This document shows, in pieces, positions 24,232 to 36,130 of a stretch of DNA of 64,000 bases. Each line of letters opens with the position of its first letter. Within the stretch, counting starts at the first letter, position 1. Below the pieces are notes generated by a model. The model did no database searches and was not told the DNA's origin. It saw nothing but the letters and a program-made list of their open reading frames with translations. The stretch is from Elephas maximus indicus (Eukaryota; Chordata; Mammalia; Proboscidea; Elephantidae), in contig NC_064826.1 in the NCBI RefSeq assembly GCF_024166365.1, positions 62,265,001-62,329,000 of the forward strand, in the 5' to 3' direction. A program made the translations under genes and the position numbers.

Positions 24232-24731
24232 AAATGTGTGTCAATTTGGCTAGGCCATGATTTCCAATATTGTGTGATTGTCTCCCATTTTGTCATCTGT
24301 TGTGATTTTCCTATGTGTTGTAAATCCTACCTCTATGATGTTAATGAAGCAGGATTAGAGGCTGTTATGTTAATGAGGCAGGACTCAATCTACAAGATTA
24401 GGTCATATCTTGAGTCAATCTCTACTGAAATATAAAAGAGAGAAGTAAACAGAAAGGCAAGGGGACCTCATGCCACTATGAAAGAAGAGCCAGGAGCATG
24501 TGCATTCTCTGAACCCAGGGTCCCTATGTTGAGAAGCCCCTAGACCAGGGGAAGATTGATGATAAGGACCTTCCTCTAGAGTCGACAGAGAGAGAGAGAA
24601 CCTTCCCCTGTAGCTGGCACCCTGAATTTGGACTTCTAACTTCCTGGACTGTGAGAGAATAAACTTGTGTTTGTTAAAGCTATCCACTCACTGTGGTATT
24701 TCTGTTATGGCATCACTAAGTAACTAAGACA
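24232..24731 (+). mobile_element. Solo LTR, ERVL-MaLR-like, plus, 5'-truncated
   Basis: Same LTR family as its neighbour, joined to the inverted copy at about 24232 (TGTGTGTCAATTTGGC). Contains ATATAAAAGAGAG near 24430 and GAATAAACTT near 24657, and ends AACTAAGACA. The missing first ~30 bp and direct abutment suggest recombination between related LTRs. Confidence 0.78.
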
Positions 24732-25242
24732 CCATAACAATTGTTACTCTATTGTAAGGAAGAACTTTCTTTCCCCTCCTTCATTTATTTATTCATTTAT
24801 TAAATTAGTATGGATTCATGAATTCCTATTTTATTCAATGGTTTGTGATTTGCTGCTGTTATTTATTTTGGTCCTTTTGTCCCCAATTTAGCCAGTGAGA
24901 GCCACGTTAAGCTGGCTCCTGCGTCCTTTTAGTATGCTTACATGTCGTTCATTGTGCGTCTGGTTAGACTTCTGGCAGAACAAGCTGTTCCTGGTTCATC
25001 TTGTACTTTGCCTGCCCTGGACTTGGAATCAGCCATTTCTCCAAGGAGCCCTGGTTTCCTTTAGTAAAAGATATTTAAAAACGAAGACTGGGGGCTTAGT
25101 GTGCTCATTGCTACTGGGTTGTCATTGCTTCTGGGCCCTCTCAGCAGGCAGATAGGAAACGTGTGCATGCTTGTAGTGTTCATGGTCTGTATACACACAG
25201 ACATGTGAATAACTATATATATGTATGTATGTATAATATTGT

Positions 25243-25436
25243 TGTTAGTTGCTGCTGAGTAGATTCTGACTCTTTGTGACCCCGTATGTGCAGGGTAGTA
25301 CTGCTCTATATGGTTTTCAAGGCTTTTAGAAGCAGATCTCCAGACCTGCCTTCCAAAGCACCTCTGAGTGTGTTTGAACTGCCAACTTTTCGGCTAGTAG
25401 TTGAGTGCTTAGCTGTTTGTGGTACCCAGGAACTCA
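25243..25436 (-). repeat. Afrotherian tRNA-SINE, type C
   Basis: Inverted SINE of the third type, whose body contains the inverted phrase CAGACCTGCCTTCCAAAGCACCTCTG. Inserted in an AT-rich TATATGTATGTATG-containing part of the old L1. Confidence 0.8.
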
Positions 25437-26142
25437 TAATATATGTATGTTCATATGCATGTGCATAGTCTATGTATATATGTATACAGCCTTACCTCTA
25501 TATGTATTATAAAACTATTTTAACTGTTTTTACACTTCCAATTCTAGTCCAGCACCCCAGGGTTCTTTCTAGCCTTCTCCCTCTCCATGTTTATATTTAC
25601 CTTCTCTGGCAGTAAGAAACTTGGCTTCTTACTTAAATAAGTAAGCCTCAATATATTAATCATTTTCAGTTGTTTTTATTTATTTGTTCAGTGCGTTTTA
25701 CCAATGTCCCAGCCATGTAAACCGTCTCTCTACCTACTATCTCCCTACTACTCTGTATTGTTGACCACTGGGCATCCTGGCTGTGCCTCTTGGTGGATCC
25801 ATACACCCTCACTGGGTCCATAATCCTGTGCAACTTCCTATTCCCCACAAAATGGCCCATTTTCTTTGCCTCTGAGCCAATTGGCCCATACCTCTGCTGG
25901 CATTCCTAGCATGCTGTCACTGCCCTGCAGCCTCAACTGCCATGCCAATCCCTTTGTGCAGAGAAGGGAAGGGCAAAATTTTTAATTTTTATTTTTGTTG
26001 TGCATGTCCCAGTATTAGTAAATTTTAAAATGTATTTCAAGGATTTGCAAACATATGTATGTATGATTAAAATATAAATATATTTATGTATGATTTCTCC
26101 AGACAAAATGGTAACATAGTATTTTTTATGGCTTGATTAGGA

Positions 26143-26311
26143 GGAAACCCTCATGGTGTAGTGGTTTAGTGCTACGGCTGCTAACCAAAAGGTTGGCAGT
26201 TCAGATACGCCACGTGCTTCTTGGAAACTCTATGAGGCAGTTCTGTTCTGTCCTGTAGGGTCTCTGTGAGTCAGAATCGACTCGATGGCAGTGGGTTTGG
26301 TTTTTGGTTTT
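26143..26311 (+). repeat. Afrotherian tRNA-SINE, type A
   Basis: Complete SINE with GGAAACCC head and TGGGTTTGGTTTTTGG tail. GCTTGATT precedes it and recurs right after it at about 26318, the likely target-site duplication. Confidence 0.92.
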
Positions 26312-26324
26312 CGTACAGCTTGAT

Positions 26325-26372
26325 TGGAAACTCTGGTGGCATAGTGGTTAAGAGCTATGGCTGCTAACCAAA
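26325..26372 (+). repeat. SINE 5'-head fragment
   Basis: The first ~48 bp of a type A SINE (GGAAACTCTGG..GCTGCTAACCAAA) without body or tail, cut off where the next SINE begins. Loss of a 3' end is not expected from target-primed insertion, so a later deletion or recombination is likely. Confidence 0.85.
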
Positions 26373-26373
26373 T

Positions 26374-26583
26374 GGAAGAGCCCTAGTGGTGCAATGGTTA
26401 AGCACCTACCTAACTGAAAGGTTGCTGGTTTGAACCCACCAGCTGTTCTGCGGGAGGAAAGTGTAGCAGTGTGCTTCCATAAAGATTACAGCTTTGGAAA
26501 CCCTGTGGGGCAGTTCTGTTCCATCCTGTAGTGTTACTATGAGTCGGAATTGACTCGATGACAGTGGGTTTGGTTTTTTTTGT
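26374..26583 (+). repeat. Afrotherian tRNA-SINE, type B (long)
   Basis: Long-type SINE: head AGAGCCCTAGTGGTGC, extra central block with GTGCTTCCATAAAGATTACAG, and tail GAGTCGGAATTGACTCG. Confidence 0.92.
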
Positions 26584-26639
26584 TTTAGCTAGTATGTGCG
26601 GTATTGTCAGAAAGATTACATATTTGTCTTTTTTAAAAT

Positions 26640-28190
26640 GTTGTAAACTTTATTAAAGTAGAACATACATAAAAATACCGAAGTCATATATAGCTCAATG
26701 AATTTTCACAGAGTGAGCACAGCTGTGTAATTAGCACTCAGATCAAGATATAGAACATGAATAGTATCCCAAAAACCTCCCTCTTGCATCCAGTCAAAAC
26801 TCTACCACATAAGAGTAACCATAATCATGACTTGAACAACATAGATTAGTTTTGCTTTTGTTGTTTTTTTTTTACAGAAATTGAATCATATATATTACTC
26901 TGTGTCTCTCTCTTCTTTCACTCAAAATGAATTCTTCCAAATTGTTGCATGTAGTTGTAGTTTTACTAATTTTTTTAATAATTCCTGAATAGTATATTTC
27001 AGTTTGTGAACATACCGCAGTTTATACATTCTACTGTTGATGGCTTTGAGTTGTGTTCAGTTTTACACTATTACCAATAATGTTGCTATGAACTTTCTTG
27101 TACCTGTTGGTAAAAATGTTATGGATTATTATTACTCATGGATTCCCTACTGCACATTTACTTATTTGCTAAAAATACATCTTTAGTGGTCATTCGCAGA
27201 CATATGTGTGTTCAGGATGGCAAAAAGTTTCCAGCTGAAGTCGAACAGGGATGGTTTGGTATTCACTAATTCAGATTCATGGAGGCTGTATGGAACATAA
27301 CTAGCACATGGGGTATATACTTAGGAATAAAATTGATTGATAGTAAAACCAAAAAAACCCCAAACTTGTTGCCGTCTAGTTGATTCTGATTCATAGCAAC
27401 AGTATATATAGGACAGAATAGAACTGCCCCATAGGGTTTCCAAGGAGTGGCGGGTGGATTCAAACTGCAGACCTTTTGGTTAGCAGCCGAGCTCTTAACC
27501 ATTGCACCAGGAGGGGTCCACTTGATAGTGGAATCTGCGTATATCCAACTTTACTAGGTAATGCCAAACAGTTTTTCAAAGTGACTGTACTAATTTGCTC
27601 CCATAAACTGCACATGGAGTTCCAGTTACTTCACCTCCTTTCCACCCCTCCCCCTGCCTTTTTTTGTTTTTTGTTTTTTTGTTTTAGCCACGTGATGGGT
27701 CTGTAGTGGTATTGCATTGTGGTTTTAATTTCCATAAAATGAGGCTATATACCTTTTCATGTGTCCACTGGATATCCTGTTTTGTGAAGTCTTTTGCCCA
27801 TTTTTCTGTTGAATTGTCTTCCTTTTTTAAAAAATTGATTTGTAAGAGTTCTTTATATATTCTGGCTATGCCTCTTATTGGATGTATGTACCATAGATAT
27901 CTTCTCCCACTCTGTAGTTTTCCCTTTTATTCTCTTAATAGTGTCTTTGGATAAATATAAATTCTTAAAAGTAATATAGTCCCAAGTATCACTATGTTTA
28001 CTTTGTGATTAAAGGTTTTTATTTGTCTTAAGATATCTTTGCTGATCTTACACTTAGATTCATTATTCATCTGGAATTTGATTTTCATGTATGGTTTGAG
28101 GGTAGGAGTCAGTATTCCTTTTTTTCCATGTAGATATGTAATTGACCTAGCATTTATTGAGAAAACCCTCCTTTCAAGGTGGAGTTTTTT
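26640..28190 (-). mobile_element. Old L1 (L1M-like), antisense, with a SINE in it
   Basis: Antisense L1 3' UTR and ORF2 end in the usual order: AACATACATAAAAATACC, TTTGAGTTGTGTTCAG, TATTGCATTGTGGTTTTAATT, then TTGATTTGTAAGAGTTCTTT and ATCTGGAATTTGATTTTCATG. No open frame is left. A SINE interrupts it at 27346-27521. Confidence 0.8.
27346..27521 (-). repeat. Afrotherian tRNA-SINE, type A, inside L1
   Basis: Inverted complete SINE, flanked by TTGATAGTA (27337-27345) and TTGATAGTG (27522-27530). Confidence 0.93.
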
Positions 28191-28731
28191 TTTTTTTAAC
28201 AGATGGAAAATAATAAAACATGTTTACATGTTGATAAGAATTATCTAGGTCTATTATTTTTTTTTTTTTTTTTTTATTGATGGAGTAGGAGTGGGATAGG
28301 ATAAGTGAGGAAAGGGAGCTAGAGTGTGGAACCCATAGCATAGATAGAACATTTGCTTTTCTTTGAAAGGAGTGTACTTTTATTGTAAGGGGAAGAAATG
28401 AGGAAAACTGACAAGTGCAAATGCAAGTTGGTTTATAAATTTGACTGTGAAAAGATGAAAGAATTCCTTCTGTGTGTTTTTCTTTTGTTCAGGAGATGAG
28501 GGTGAGTCCTGAGAGGGTAGGTCAAGGAGGGAAGGGTTGTGGAGTTTGAAAGCCATTTGTTTGTATGGGTGAGTGCTTACTTGCTAGTGTGTTCTCGTGC
28601 ATGCTTACACGCTCGCTCTTTTCTCTCTCTTTCACTGTATTTAATACATTCAAATTCAGTAAGAGAGAACCTGATTCGTTAAGTTAGTCACTCCCCAGTG
28701 CCCCAGTGCCATACAGTTAGTCACTATCCAG
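28191..28731. other. Unique intronic sequence with poly(T)
   Basis: A T run lies at about 28256-28275. The rest is unrecognised, without open frames or splice pairs. Confidence 0.35.
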
Positions 28732-28939
28732 TATAAAAAAATCAGTTGCCATTGAGTCAGTTCCAACTCATGGCGACCCCATGTATGTCACAGTAGAACT
28801 GCTCCACAGAGTTTTCAGTGGCTGATTTTTTGGAAGTAGATCACCAGGCCTTCCTTCCAAGGCACCTCTGGGTGGACTCAAACCTCTAAACTTTTGGTTA
28901 ACCCGATCCCATTAATTGTATGTACCACCCAGGGACTCC
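28732..28939 (-). repeat. Afrotherian tRNA-SINE, type C
   Basis: Inverted type C SINE: tail GCCATTGAGTCAGTTCC, body CACCAGGCCTTCCTTCC, head end CACCCAGGGACTCC. Flanks ACTATCCAGTA (28721-28731) and ACTATCCAATA (28940-28950) are its target-site duplication. Confidence 0.92.
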
Positions 28940-28950
28940 ACTATCCAATA

Positions 28951-29563
28951 CAGAGCCTTCTTTTTGGGTAGAACTCTTAAACCAGATTTCGTAATAGGCC
29001 ATTGGCTTGCCCAGAAAGTTCACTTTGAGTTAGATGTCCTTCTCTAATCCAGTTAACTGTGAGCCAGGGGAAATGGAGGAAACACATGGTATAAAACACA
29101 GTGGCTTACTCAAATCACCACTGTTTTTTTTGTTCAGAAGGAAACACCTCTTTCTTGGCTTCATGAACAAAAGTCCCACGATTCACGCAGAGTGGTCCAA
29201 TTTGGGTGATATGAATCAATCAATATAGCTAGGTGGGTGGAAAACACTGATTAGTCAGACTTGGGCCTTATGTCCATCCCTGCATCCCCTGGAACAGAGC
29301 CAGGCTTACTTCAATAATGTGCTGATTGTGGTGGAAGGGAGTTTCCGAGAAAAATTGGATTGCTCTTATCAGAGAAAGGGTGAGGATTGCTCATATCCGA
29401 AAAAGGGTGGAATGACTCTCAGGTGAATAAAAATATATTGTAATATAATAGACAGAAGCATTTGTAGCCCCTTGATCTTTAAAGGAGTATAATGATTGTC
29501 TTTTGTAAAGTCAGAGAAAAACCAAAGCAATTGGTTTTATCCTTCAGAATTTGTCTTTACTCT
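28951..29563. other. Unique intronic sequence
   Basis: Nothing recognised. Confidence 0.35.
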
Positions 29564-29728
29564 AAGCCCTGCTGGCATAGTGGTTAAGACCTTGGCTGCT
29601 AACCAAAAGGTTGGCAGTTCAAAGCTCCTTGGAAACGCTGTGGGGCAATTCTACCCTGTCCTATAGGGCTGCTGTGAGTCAGAATCGACTCAGTGGCAAC
29701 GGGTTTGGTTTTTGTTTTTTTATTAATC
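29564..29728 (+). repeat. Afrotherian tRNA-SINE, type A
   Basis: SINE starting AAGCCCTGCTGGCATAGTGG, with a short deletion in the B-box area, and ending GGGTTTGGTTTTTG. Confidence 0.92.
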
Positions 29729-30545
29729 CTTATCTTTGACTTAGTAGCATCACTACCACAGTGGATCGTGGGTATTTCCTTTCAGCTTGTATCTCTTCCT
29801 TCTTTGCCTAACATTAAGTTTTTGTTCAAAGAACTTGAGAGAAATACTTAGAATAGCTTGTGGTAGGGTGTCTGGGGAAGATACTATTCTGAAGTATAAA
29901 TTATTCATCATAAGAGGATACTTTTGCAGACTGACAATGGGCCAGAGTATTTGCCAGACTTTTCTTAATGTTTGACTTTAAACATAAAGAGCATAAAAAA
30001 TTGTATCTTTTATAATACAATTGAAAGTAGTATACAGTGCTCGTAGGATAGGCTCACTTTCTACCGAAATCTCTTTTGTAATAGCACGTCTAACCTTGTT
30101 TCTTAGATTGAATCAGTGGGATAGCATTGAGGGACAGGAAAATAATAAAATATCTCCAGATTCTAAACCAGTTTCCTCAGGTTTAGGGCTATAGTTATTT
30201 AGCAGTAGAAGAGTTTGGCTATCATCAAGTAAGCCTATGACTCTGAAATATCAATCTTTGTCACTTACATTTTAAAAAGGCACTAGAACCGAATAGAAAA
30301 ATAAGCATCTTTGTATTATCTTATGATTTGCCCTTAAGTAAGAAAAAAGGAAGAAGAGCCAAATAGAAAAATGTCTTTGCGCTATCTTTTACTTTGTTGA
30401 CATATACCGACTTCTTAAGTAACAGCCTCTGAATTTGGGAAGAAGATAAATGTATGTTTGATTTTCAAAGCTCTGTAATGAAAACTTTTTTCCTGTTAAC
30501 AGTTTATTTTGTGGGAGCTTATAGCCCTTTATAGCCCTAGTGTAA
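29729..30545. other. Unique intronic sequence
   Basis: AT-rich, with no repeat or exon recognised. Confidence 0.35.
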
Positions 30546-30733
30546 GGAGCTCTGGTGGCACAATGGTTAAATGTTTGGTTGCCATTCAAAAGATTGGTGG
30601 TTTGAACCTGCCAGCAGCTCCATGGGAGAAAAGACCTGGTGATCTCTTCCCATAAAAATTACGGTCTAGGAAACCCTACTCTGTCATGTAGGGTTGATCT
30701 GAGTCAGAACTGACTCAATGGCAAACAGCAGTA
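30546..30733 (+). repeat. Afrotherian tRNA-SINE, long type
   Basis: SINE with head GGAGCTCTGGTGGCACAATGG and central GACCTGGTGATCTCTTCCC block, intermediate between types B and C. Flanked by ATAGCCCTAGT (30531-30541) and ATAGCCTTAGT (30734-30744). Confidence 0.92.
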
Positions 30734-30744
30734 ATAGCCTTAGT

Positions 30745-31124
30745 ATGGACAGGAATTATCCTGACTTTATTCTCCATAAACCTAGGGCACCTTGATTGAT
30801 TAGTGCTTTCCAGGGTGTTAGTTAGCATCATTTAAAACACATTGGTTACATTGGCATTGTATCCTCTTCTTTCTCTGTGATTGAAAGCATTCAACTGTCT
30901 TTTCTTGCCTAACTCTCCACAACACAGTCTCTGATCATTTTTAAGTACTTCATTTTTAACTGTGAAAAGTGAGCCAAAAAGATATTTGAGTAACATTGCA
31001 CCATGATACAGAGAGGCTGAAACAAATAAATAGAATTCAGGTGATTTTTAGATGATTCAGGGCACAGAAGAAAACTTCTAAATTTATTTATTGTAAATTT
31101 GGCTCTTTTTTTTGTATACAATTC
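30745..31124. other. Unique intronic sequence
   Basis: Nothing recognised. Confidence 0.35.
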
Positions 31125-31480
31125 TATGAATTTCTTAAAACTTTATTGTGGGAAAATTTATATAACAAAAATTGCCATTTTGCCATTTTTAAGTGTAAAA
31201 TTTAGTGAAATTACCTATTCACTGTACTGTGCAACCATCACCACTGCCTGTTTCCAAAAGTTTTTCATCACTCCAAACAAAGTCTTTACCCCGTAAGCAA
31301 TAACTATCCACTTTCCTCTTTTCCTAGCCCCTGGTAACCACTAATAAATGTTTGTCTTTATGCATTTGCCTATTCTGGGTATTTCATATAAGTGGAATCT
31401 TACAATATTTGTCTTTTTGTGTCTGACTTATTTTACTTGTTTTAAAGGTTCATCTATGTTGTAACATGTATCAGAACTTA
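31125..31480 (-). mobile_element. Old L1 3'-end remnant, antisense
   Basis: Antisense L1M-like 3' UTR: GTGCAACCATCACCACTG, CCCCTGGTAACCACTAA, TTCATATAAGTGGAATC in standard order. Confidence 0.75.
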
Positions 31481-32063
31481 ATTTCTCTTCATGGAATTAA
31501 CAATGAGAAAGATTTATCATCTTTCTCAACAAAATGAACCCAGATACCATGGTTCATTGGTTGGTTAATTCAGTGGTTCAGCGACATCATCAAGGATTGG
31601 GGTTCCTTCCATATTTCTGTTCTTAAACACTTTCACCCTTTTCCTTTCTGTCTCTGTAGACAAGATTAACACTCAGACGCAGCAGAAATTATCTGTTACT
31701 GTGGGTTTCCTAGACCTGTTCTAGACCGGCCTACAGAGTTCCTCTTGTATCTCATGGTCAAAATCACATTGCCTGCATAATGTGAATCACTGCTATGGAA
31801 ATCAGTACTAATATTATTGATGAAAATGAATTAAAGGTAGGGAGACTAGATGGGGAATTGTTACAGTAGTCTAGGTAAGAGAGGATGATAGCCCAGAACT
31901 AATATAGCAGGAATGGAGATTTATAGCACTTGGGAAATGATTGCCTTAAAGATTGACTGCTTAAGGTAGCTATATGTTTCTGACAGGTTTTTAATAGTTA
32001 AATTTTCTGTTTCAAATCAAGACTTTGTACCACCTCCTTTCCCTGAATTATTGGTATTATGTA
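31481..32063. other. Unique intronic sequence
   Basis: Nothing recognised. Confidence 0.35.
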
Positions 32064-32075
32064 TTTTTCAAATAC

Positions 32076-32247
32076 CAAAAAAAAAAAAAAAAAACCTGTT
32101 GCCATCGAGTCAATTCTGACTCAGAGCAACCCTATAGGACAGAGTAGAACTGCCCCATAGAGTTTCCAAGGAGCACCTGGTGGATTTGAACTGCTGACCT
32201 TTTGGTTAGCAGCTGTAGCACTTAACCACTATACCACCAGGGTTTCC
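32076..32247 (-). repeat. Afrotherian tRNA-SINE, type A
   Basis: Inverted complete SINE with an A-rich tail at 32078-32094. Flanked by TTTTTCAAATAC and TTTTCAAGTAC. Confidence 0.93.
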
Positions 32248-32855
32248 TTTTCAAGTACAGTTGTCTTTAAACAATTTTAAAGTTTGTATTGACTGTGTAC
32301 AAGGCACTATTAGGTACTGCAGATTAAAAGAAGAAAAAACAAACACGGAGATGTAGTCCTTAACCTTAAGGAACCTAAGCTCACTTTATAGGAGTAGAGC
32401 ATATATGTAAAAATCAGTAATAAAAGATACTTTAAGTTTATAGCAAAATTAGATTCTAATAATATAAAATACAAGATTGTAAATGATCTTAACATGTTAT
32501 TATATGGATATGCCTTTAAAACTTTTTTAACAGTAATTACATTTCTGAAGGGTTTTTAATAGGTGAGCTGCATTTTAGGTGCATAAGGATGTTTGCCATT
32601 ACACATATATCATACATAATTCTATAAACTGAGTAATTTTCTTTGGATTCCTTTTTCTTTTAAAATAGTGCTTCTCAGTGGCTGTGGGAAGAGGTGCTGT
32701 TGCTCTTTAGCTTGAGTCAGTTTTTTGTTGTGTACGGTTGTCCCTTGTATTTCACAGAGTTCGTTATCCCTGACCTCTTCCTACTAAATGCCTGTAGTGT
32801 CTCCCATACGTTGTTATAATTAAAACACTCCCAAATGTGCCCAGATACCCTGATG
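32248..32855. other. Unique intronic sequence with a possible L2/MIR trace
   Basis: GTACAAGGCACTATTAGGTACTG near 32296 faintly resembles an L2/MIR motif. Otherwise unrecognised. Confidence 0.3.
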
Positions 32856-33008
32856 GGGTCCAACCCACTGCCGTTGAGTCAATTCCGACTCATAGCGACC
32901 CTACAGGACAGAGTAGAACTGCCCCATAGAGTTTCCAAGGAGTGCCTGGCGGATTCAAACTGCTGACCTCTTGGGTAGCAGCCGTAGCGCTTAACCACTA
33001 CGCCACCC
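32856..33008 (-). repeat. Afrotherian tRNA-SINE, type A
   Basis: Inverted SINE from CCAACCCACTGCCGTTGAG to CACTACGCCACC, with little divergence from the other copies. Confidence 0.92.
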
Positions 33009-33099
33009 TGTTTGGGGTAGTGGTGGGCAATACTGCCCTCAATTGAAGATCACAGTTTTAAAATACCTGCTTCATTTGATTGAATGTCTACATATATAT

Positions 33100-33133
33100 T
33101 GAAACCCTGGTGACATAGTGGTTATAAGTGCAG
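33100..33133 (+). repeat. SINE 5'-head fragment
   Basis: Only the first ~34 bp of a type A SINE (GAAACCCTGGTGACATAGTGG..). The 3' portion is missing. Confidence 0.75.
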
Positions 33134-33531
33134 AGATGTCCATGTCTTATACTCCTTAGTAATCGTGTACCAACTGAAAACTTACTCAATTTTCTCCTTA
33201 AATCCCATTAAATGATAATAAAGATAAGACAAAAGAATAAATCTACAAGGTTAAAAAGAACAAGAGTGGAGACAAGAGCAAATGAAAGACTTCGAGAAAG
33301 TTTTGAAAGCTGGGAAGCAAATATACAAAAAAAAATCTGATTTTACAAAGCTAAACTGATATAAGCAAAGTTCAGACCTAATGCTATAACTGGGAAGGGA
33401 AAAAACAAAAAACAGGCTGAATTGTGCTAAAGAACACCAGGAAGGCGCAGGAATTGTAGGCACAGGTAGCTCTGAACGAATAAGTATGAGGTTTGACTAA
33501 GAACATTAGAGTCTGAAAAATTTGTGTAAGG
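33134..33531. other. Unique intronic sequence
   Basis: Purine-rich on the plus strand, no exon or repeat recognised. Confidence 0.35.
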
Positions 33532-33734
33532 AGTGAGCTCTGCTGGTGCAATGGTTAAGCACTCGGCTGCTAACCAAAAGATCAGCAGTTCGAACCCACC
33601 AGCCACTTCATGGGAGGAAGATGTGGCAGTTTGGTTCCATAAAGATTTGTAGCCTTGGAAATCGTTTGGGGCAGTTCTGCTCTGTCTTGTAGGGTTGCTA
33701 TGAATCAGAACCGACTTGACTGCAGTGGGTTTAC
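33532..33734 (+). repeat. Afrotherian tRNA-SINE, type B (long)
   Basis: Long-type SINE: head GAGCTCTGCTGGTGCAATGG, B-box CAGTTCGAACCC, central GATGTGGCAGTTTGGTTCC, tail GAATCAGAACCGACTTGAC. Confidence 0.92.
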
Positions 33735-35009
33735 ATAAGAAGTAAAATCCATTCCAGATCCTCTGCTTCAGCCCATGCATCTGAGCTATTGCTCTTCTTC
33801 TGTCCTAGAAGACAGAAGGTTTAGCATCTGAACAAAGCTTAACAGAAGGACAGGGACAGCTGAGGGTGCATGTGATACACCAGTATGGAAATGGGATTAA
33901 ATGGGAGTACACATATTAAATGGTGAGACCTCACCCAGCTTCCTTCCCACACTTAGCCTAAGAGAATAGACCTAAGGATTCTGTCACTTGGGGACACCAG
34001 TGAAACAGCCCAGCCAGTTTTCATGCTGCATTAGAGCCTGCTTGTTGTTAACCCTTGCTATTATGATTAATGCAGAAATAAATATCATCATACATGTCTT
34101 TTTGTATATTTGTCAGAACTTATCCTAGGACAGTATCTGTTAACTTTTTAATAACCATAACCCACAGTAAGAAGTAATTTTATATCATAATATAGGCTAA
34201 CACACACACCACCATATATATTTGTATATATACATATATAATTGGAACAAAATAAAACTACGCCGTTAGTATATAGATACACTCTCATAATTTAGCTTAT
34301 TAAAAAAAAAAAGTTGGCCTTATTCCACCTAACTGATTTTGTGACCTATTAATGAGCTGGGAAATTTGAAATATATAGAAGTGAATTAGTATATATGGAA
34401 AGTACATATAGAATAGAATACATAGAGATGAATACATATAGGAGTAGAATTCCTGGGCCTAAGATTTATTCATCTTCAGCATGAATGAATATTACAAACT
34501 AACTATGTAGAGTCATTGTTCCAAATTACACTTCTACCAGCAATGTATAAAATGTTCCAATTTGTGTTTCCAGACTCTTACCCATCTGTTAAGAAAGGGC
34601 ATCTGTGACAGACACTGTACTATGCTGACCCAATCTTTGTTTCCAAGTCTTTTCTTTCTTCCTGTCTCAACTGTGGAAGCCTTAAAAAGTAAGAACTTAA
34701 ATTCCGCAGCTTTTTTGCAGTTAGGGGTAACCATGTGATCCACTTCTGGCCATTGAGACACATCATGCTTGGAATGTAGTCTGTAAGTATAACAGCCATG
34801 TAGATGAAAGCCATAGGCTAAGAATGACAGTGTATGAAAACAGGAGCAGCTCAGGACATTGATGACATTGTGTAAGTTATGTAGACTCTCTTGATTATCT
34901 ACTAATGGATTTAACATGTGATAAAAATAAACCCTTATCTTTTTAAGCCAGACTTACAGGATTTGTGGGTTGTCTTTCCTGTGCATTGCCTATTCATCTT
35001 ACATTAGTT
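33735..35009. other. Intronic sequence with possible old repeat traces
   Basis: The stretches at 34030-34150 and 34440-34620 look like decayed LINE 3' sequence (ACTTCTACCAGCAATGTATAA). 34650-34990 has an LTR-like look (GTGATCCACTTCTGGCCATTGAG, then AAAAATAAACCC) but I cannot name a family. A CACACACACC stretch lies at 34200-34210. Confidence 0.3.
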
Positions 35010-35350
35010 AGCTTGGACTAAGATGTGCTGTAGAAACAGATGACCCCAAAAGTTAAGTGGTTTATAATAACAGACATTTATTTTTCATTCACATATGTGT
35101 CAGCTGCAGGTTGACTTCAGCTTCACTTTATGTCTTCTTTATTCTGGGACTCAAGCTGGAAGAAAAAGATAAAAGGAAGAACCATATGATGGCTCTTAAA
35201 GATTTGCCTTAGAGATGTCATGCTTTATTTGTGCTCACATTTCATTGGCTAAAGCAAGTCAGATGACCAAGCTTGATATCCACGGGAAAGGGAAGTGTAA
35301 TCCTCTACAGGGAGGTCAGTGAATAATTGGGACAATGAATAATACAGCCT
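35010..35350 (-). mobile_element. Possible old MLT1-like LTR remnant
   Basis: The phrases TAGAAACAGATGACCCCAAAAG, ATTTATTTTTCATTC and the GGAAGTGTAATCCTCTACAG region resemble an inverted old MaLR-type LTR. Identification is by general look only. Confidence 0.3.
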
Positions 35351-35374
35351 ACCACAATATCCTTTGCTTTTTGT

Positions 35375-36130
35375 TCTTAACAGTTTGTAAACGTATTTTA
35401 TACAATGTGGGCTGGGCTTTTACACTTAGGTCTGTAATCCATTTTGAATTAATTTTTGTATATGATCTGAGGTAGAAGTCAGGGTTCTCTTTTTTCCTAC
35501 ATAGGTACCCATTCATTTCGGCACCATTCGATGAAAGGACTTAACTTTCTCTGTTGGATTGCTTTGGCACCTTTATTGAAAAGGAAATGACCATTTAACT
35601 GTAGGTCTATTTCTGAGCCCATTATTCACTTCGTTGATCTATCTGTTGAACCTTATGTCGGTACCACACCATCTTGATTAAGTAAGCCTTGAAATCAGGT
35701 AATGAAAGTTGCCCATCTTTGTTCTCTTTTTCATGATTGCTTTGGATAGCGTAGGTCCTTTGCAATTCCGTATTGAGCCTTCTAATCTATGAACATGATT
35801 TATCTCTCTGTTTATGCCTTCTTTAATCCTAACGATGTTTGTAGTTTTCAGCAGAGATCTTGTACCTCCTTTGTGTTAAGTTTATTCCTAAGTATCTTAT
35901 GTTTTTGATGCTAATTACAAGTAGAATGTTTAAAATTTATTTTCTAGTTTGCTGCTAATTTGTAAAAATACAGCTGAGTTTTGTCTGTAACTTCTGATGA
36001 ACTTTTAGGTTATTTACATTATTTTACTATTGCAAATAATGCTGCAGTGAATATTCTTGAATCATTTCTAGATATGCTTATAGATGTTATATGATATGTA
36101 ATATAGATCTTTAATCTTTCTGTAATTTAT
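35375..36130 (-). mobile_element. Old L1 ORF2 remnant, antisense
   Basis: Antisense L1 ORF2 (RT-downstream region): TTGAATTAATTTTTGTATATG, TTGGATTGCTTTGGCACC, TTGCTTTGGATAGCG and AAGTTTATTCCTAAGTATC in standard order. No open frame. Confidence 0.8.

Larger units (their letters stand above)
22485..25650 (-). mobile_element. Old L1 (L1M-like) 3' region, interrupted
   Basis: Antisense ancient L1 3' sequence: AGTTGCTGAAACAGTATAAAG, CCATTGTTAACATTTC, TGGTCCAGGATC and AGCATCCGTTGATAACTC in the usual order up to about 23318. It resumes at 24732 (ACCATAACAATTGTTACTC, then GCTGGCTCCTGCGTCC and GGTTTCCTTTAGTAAAAG). The interruption at 23319-24731 is a nest of LTRs, and a SINE interrupts it again at 25243-25436. 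Confidence 0.75.

Noticed and set aside
26640-28190. Short ORFs of 60-90 residues in this and other intronic parts
   Set aside because: They fall in antisense L1 or SINE sequence and show no splice context or known domain.
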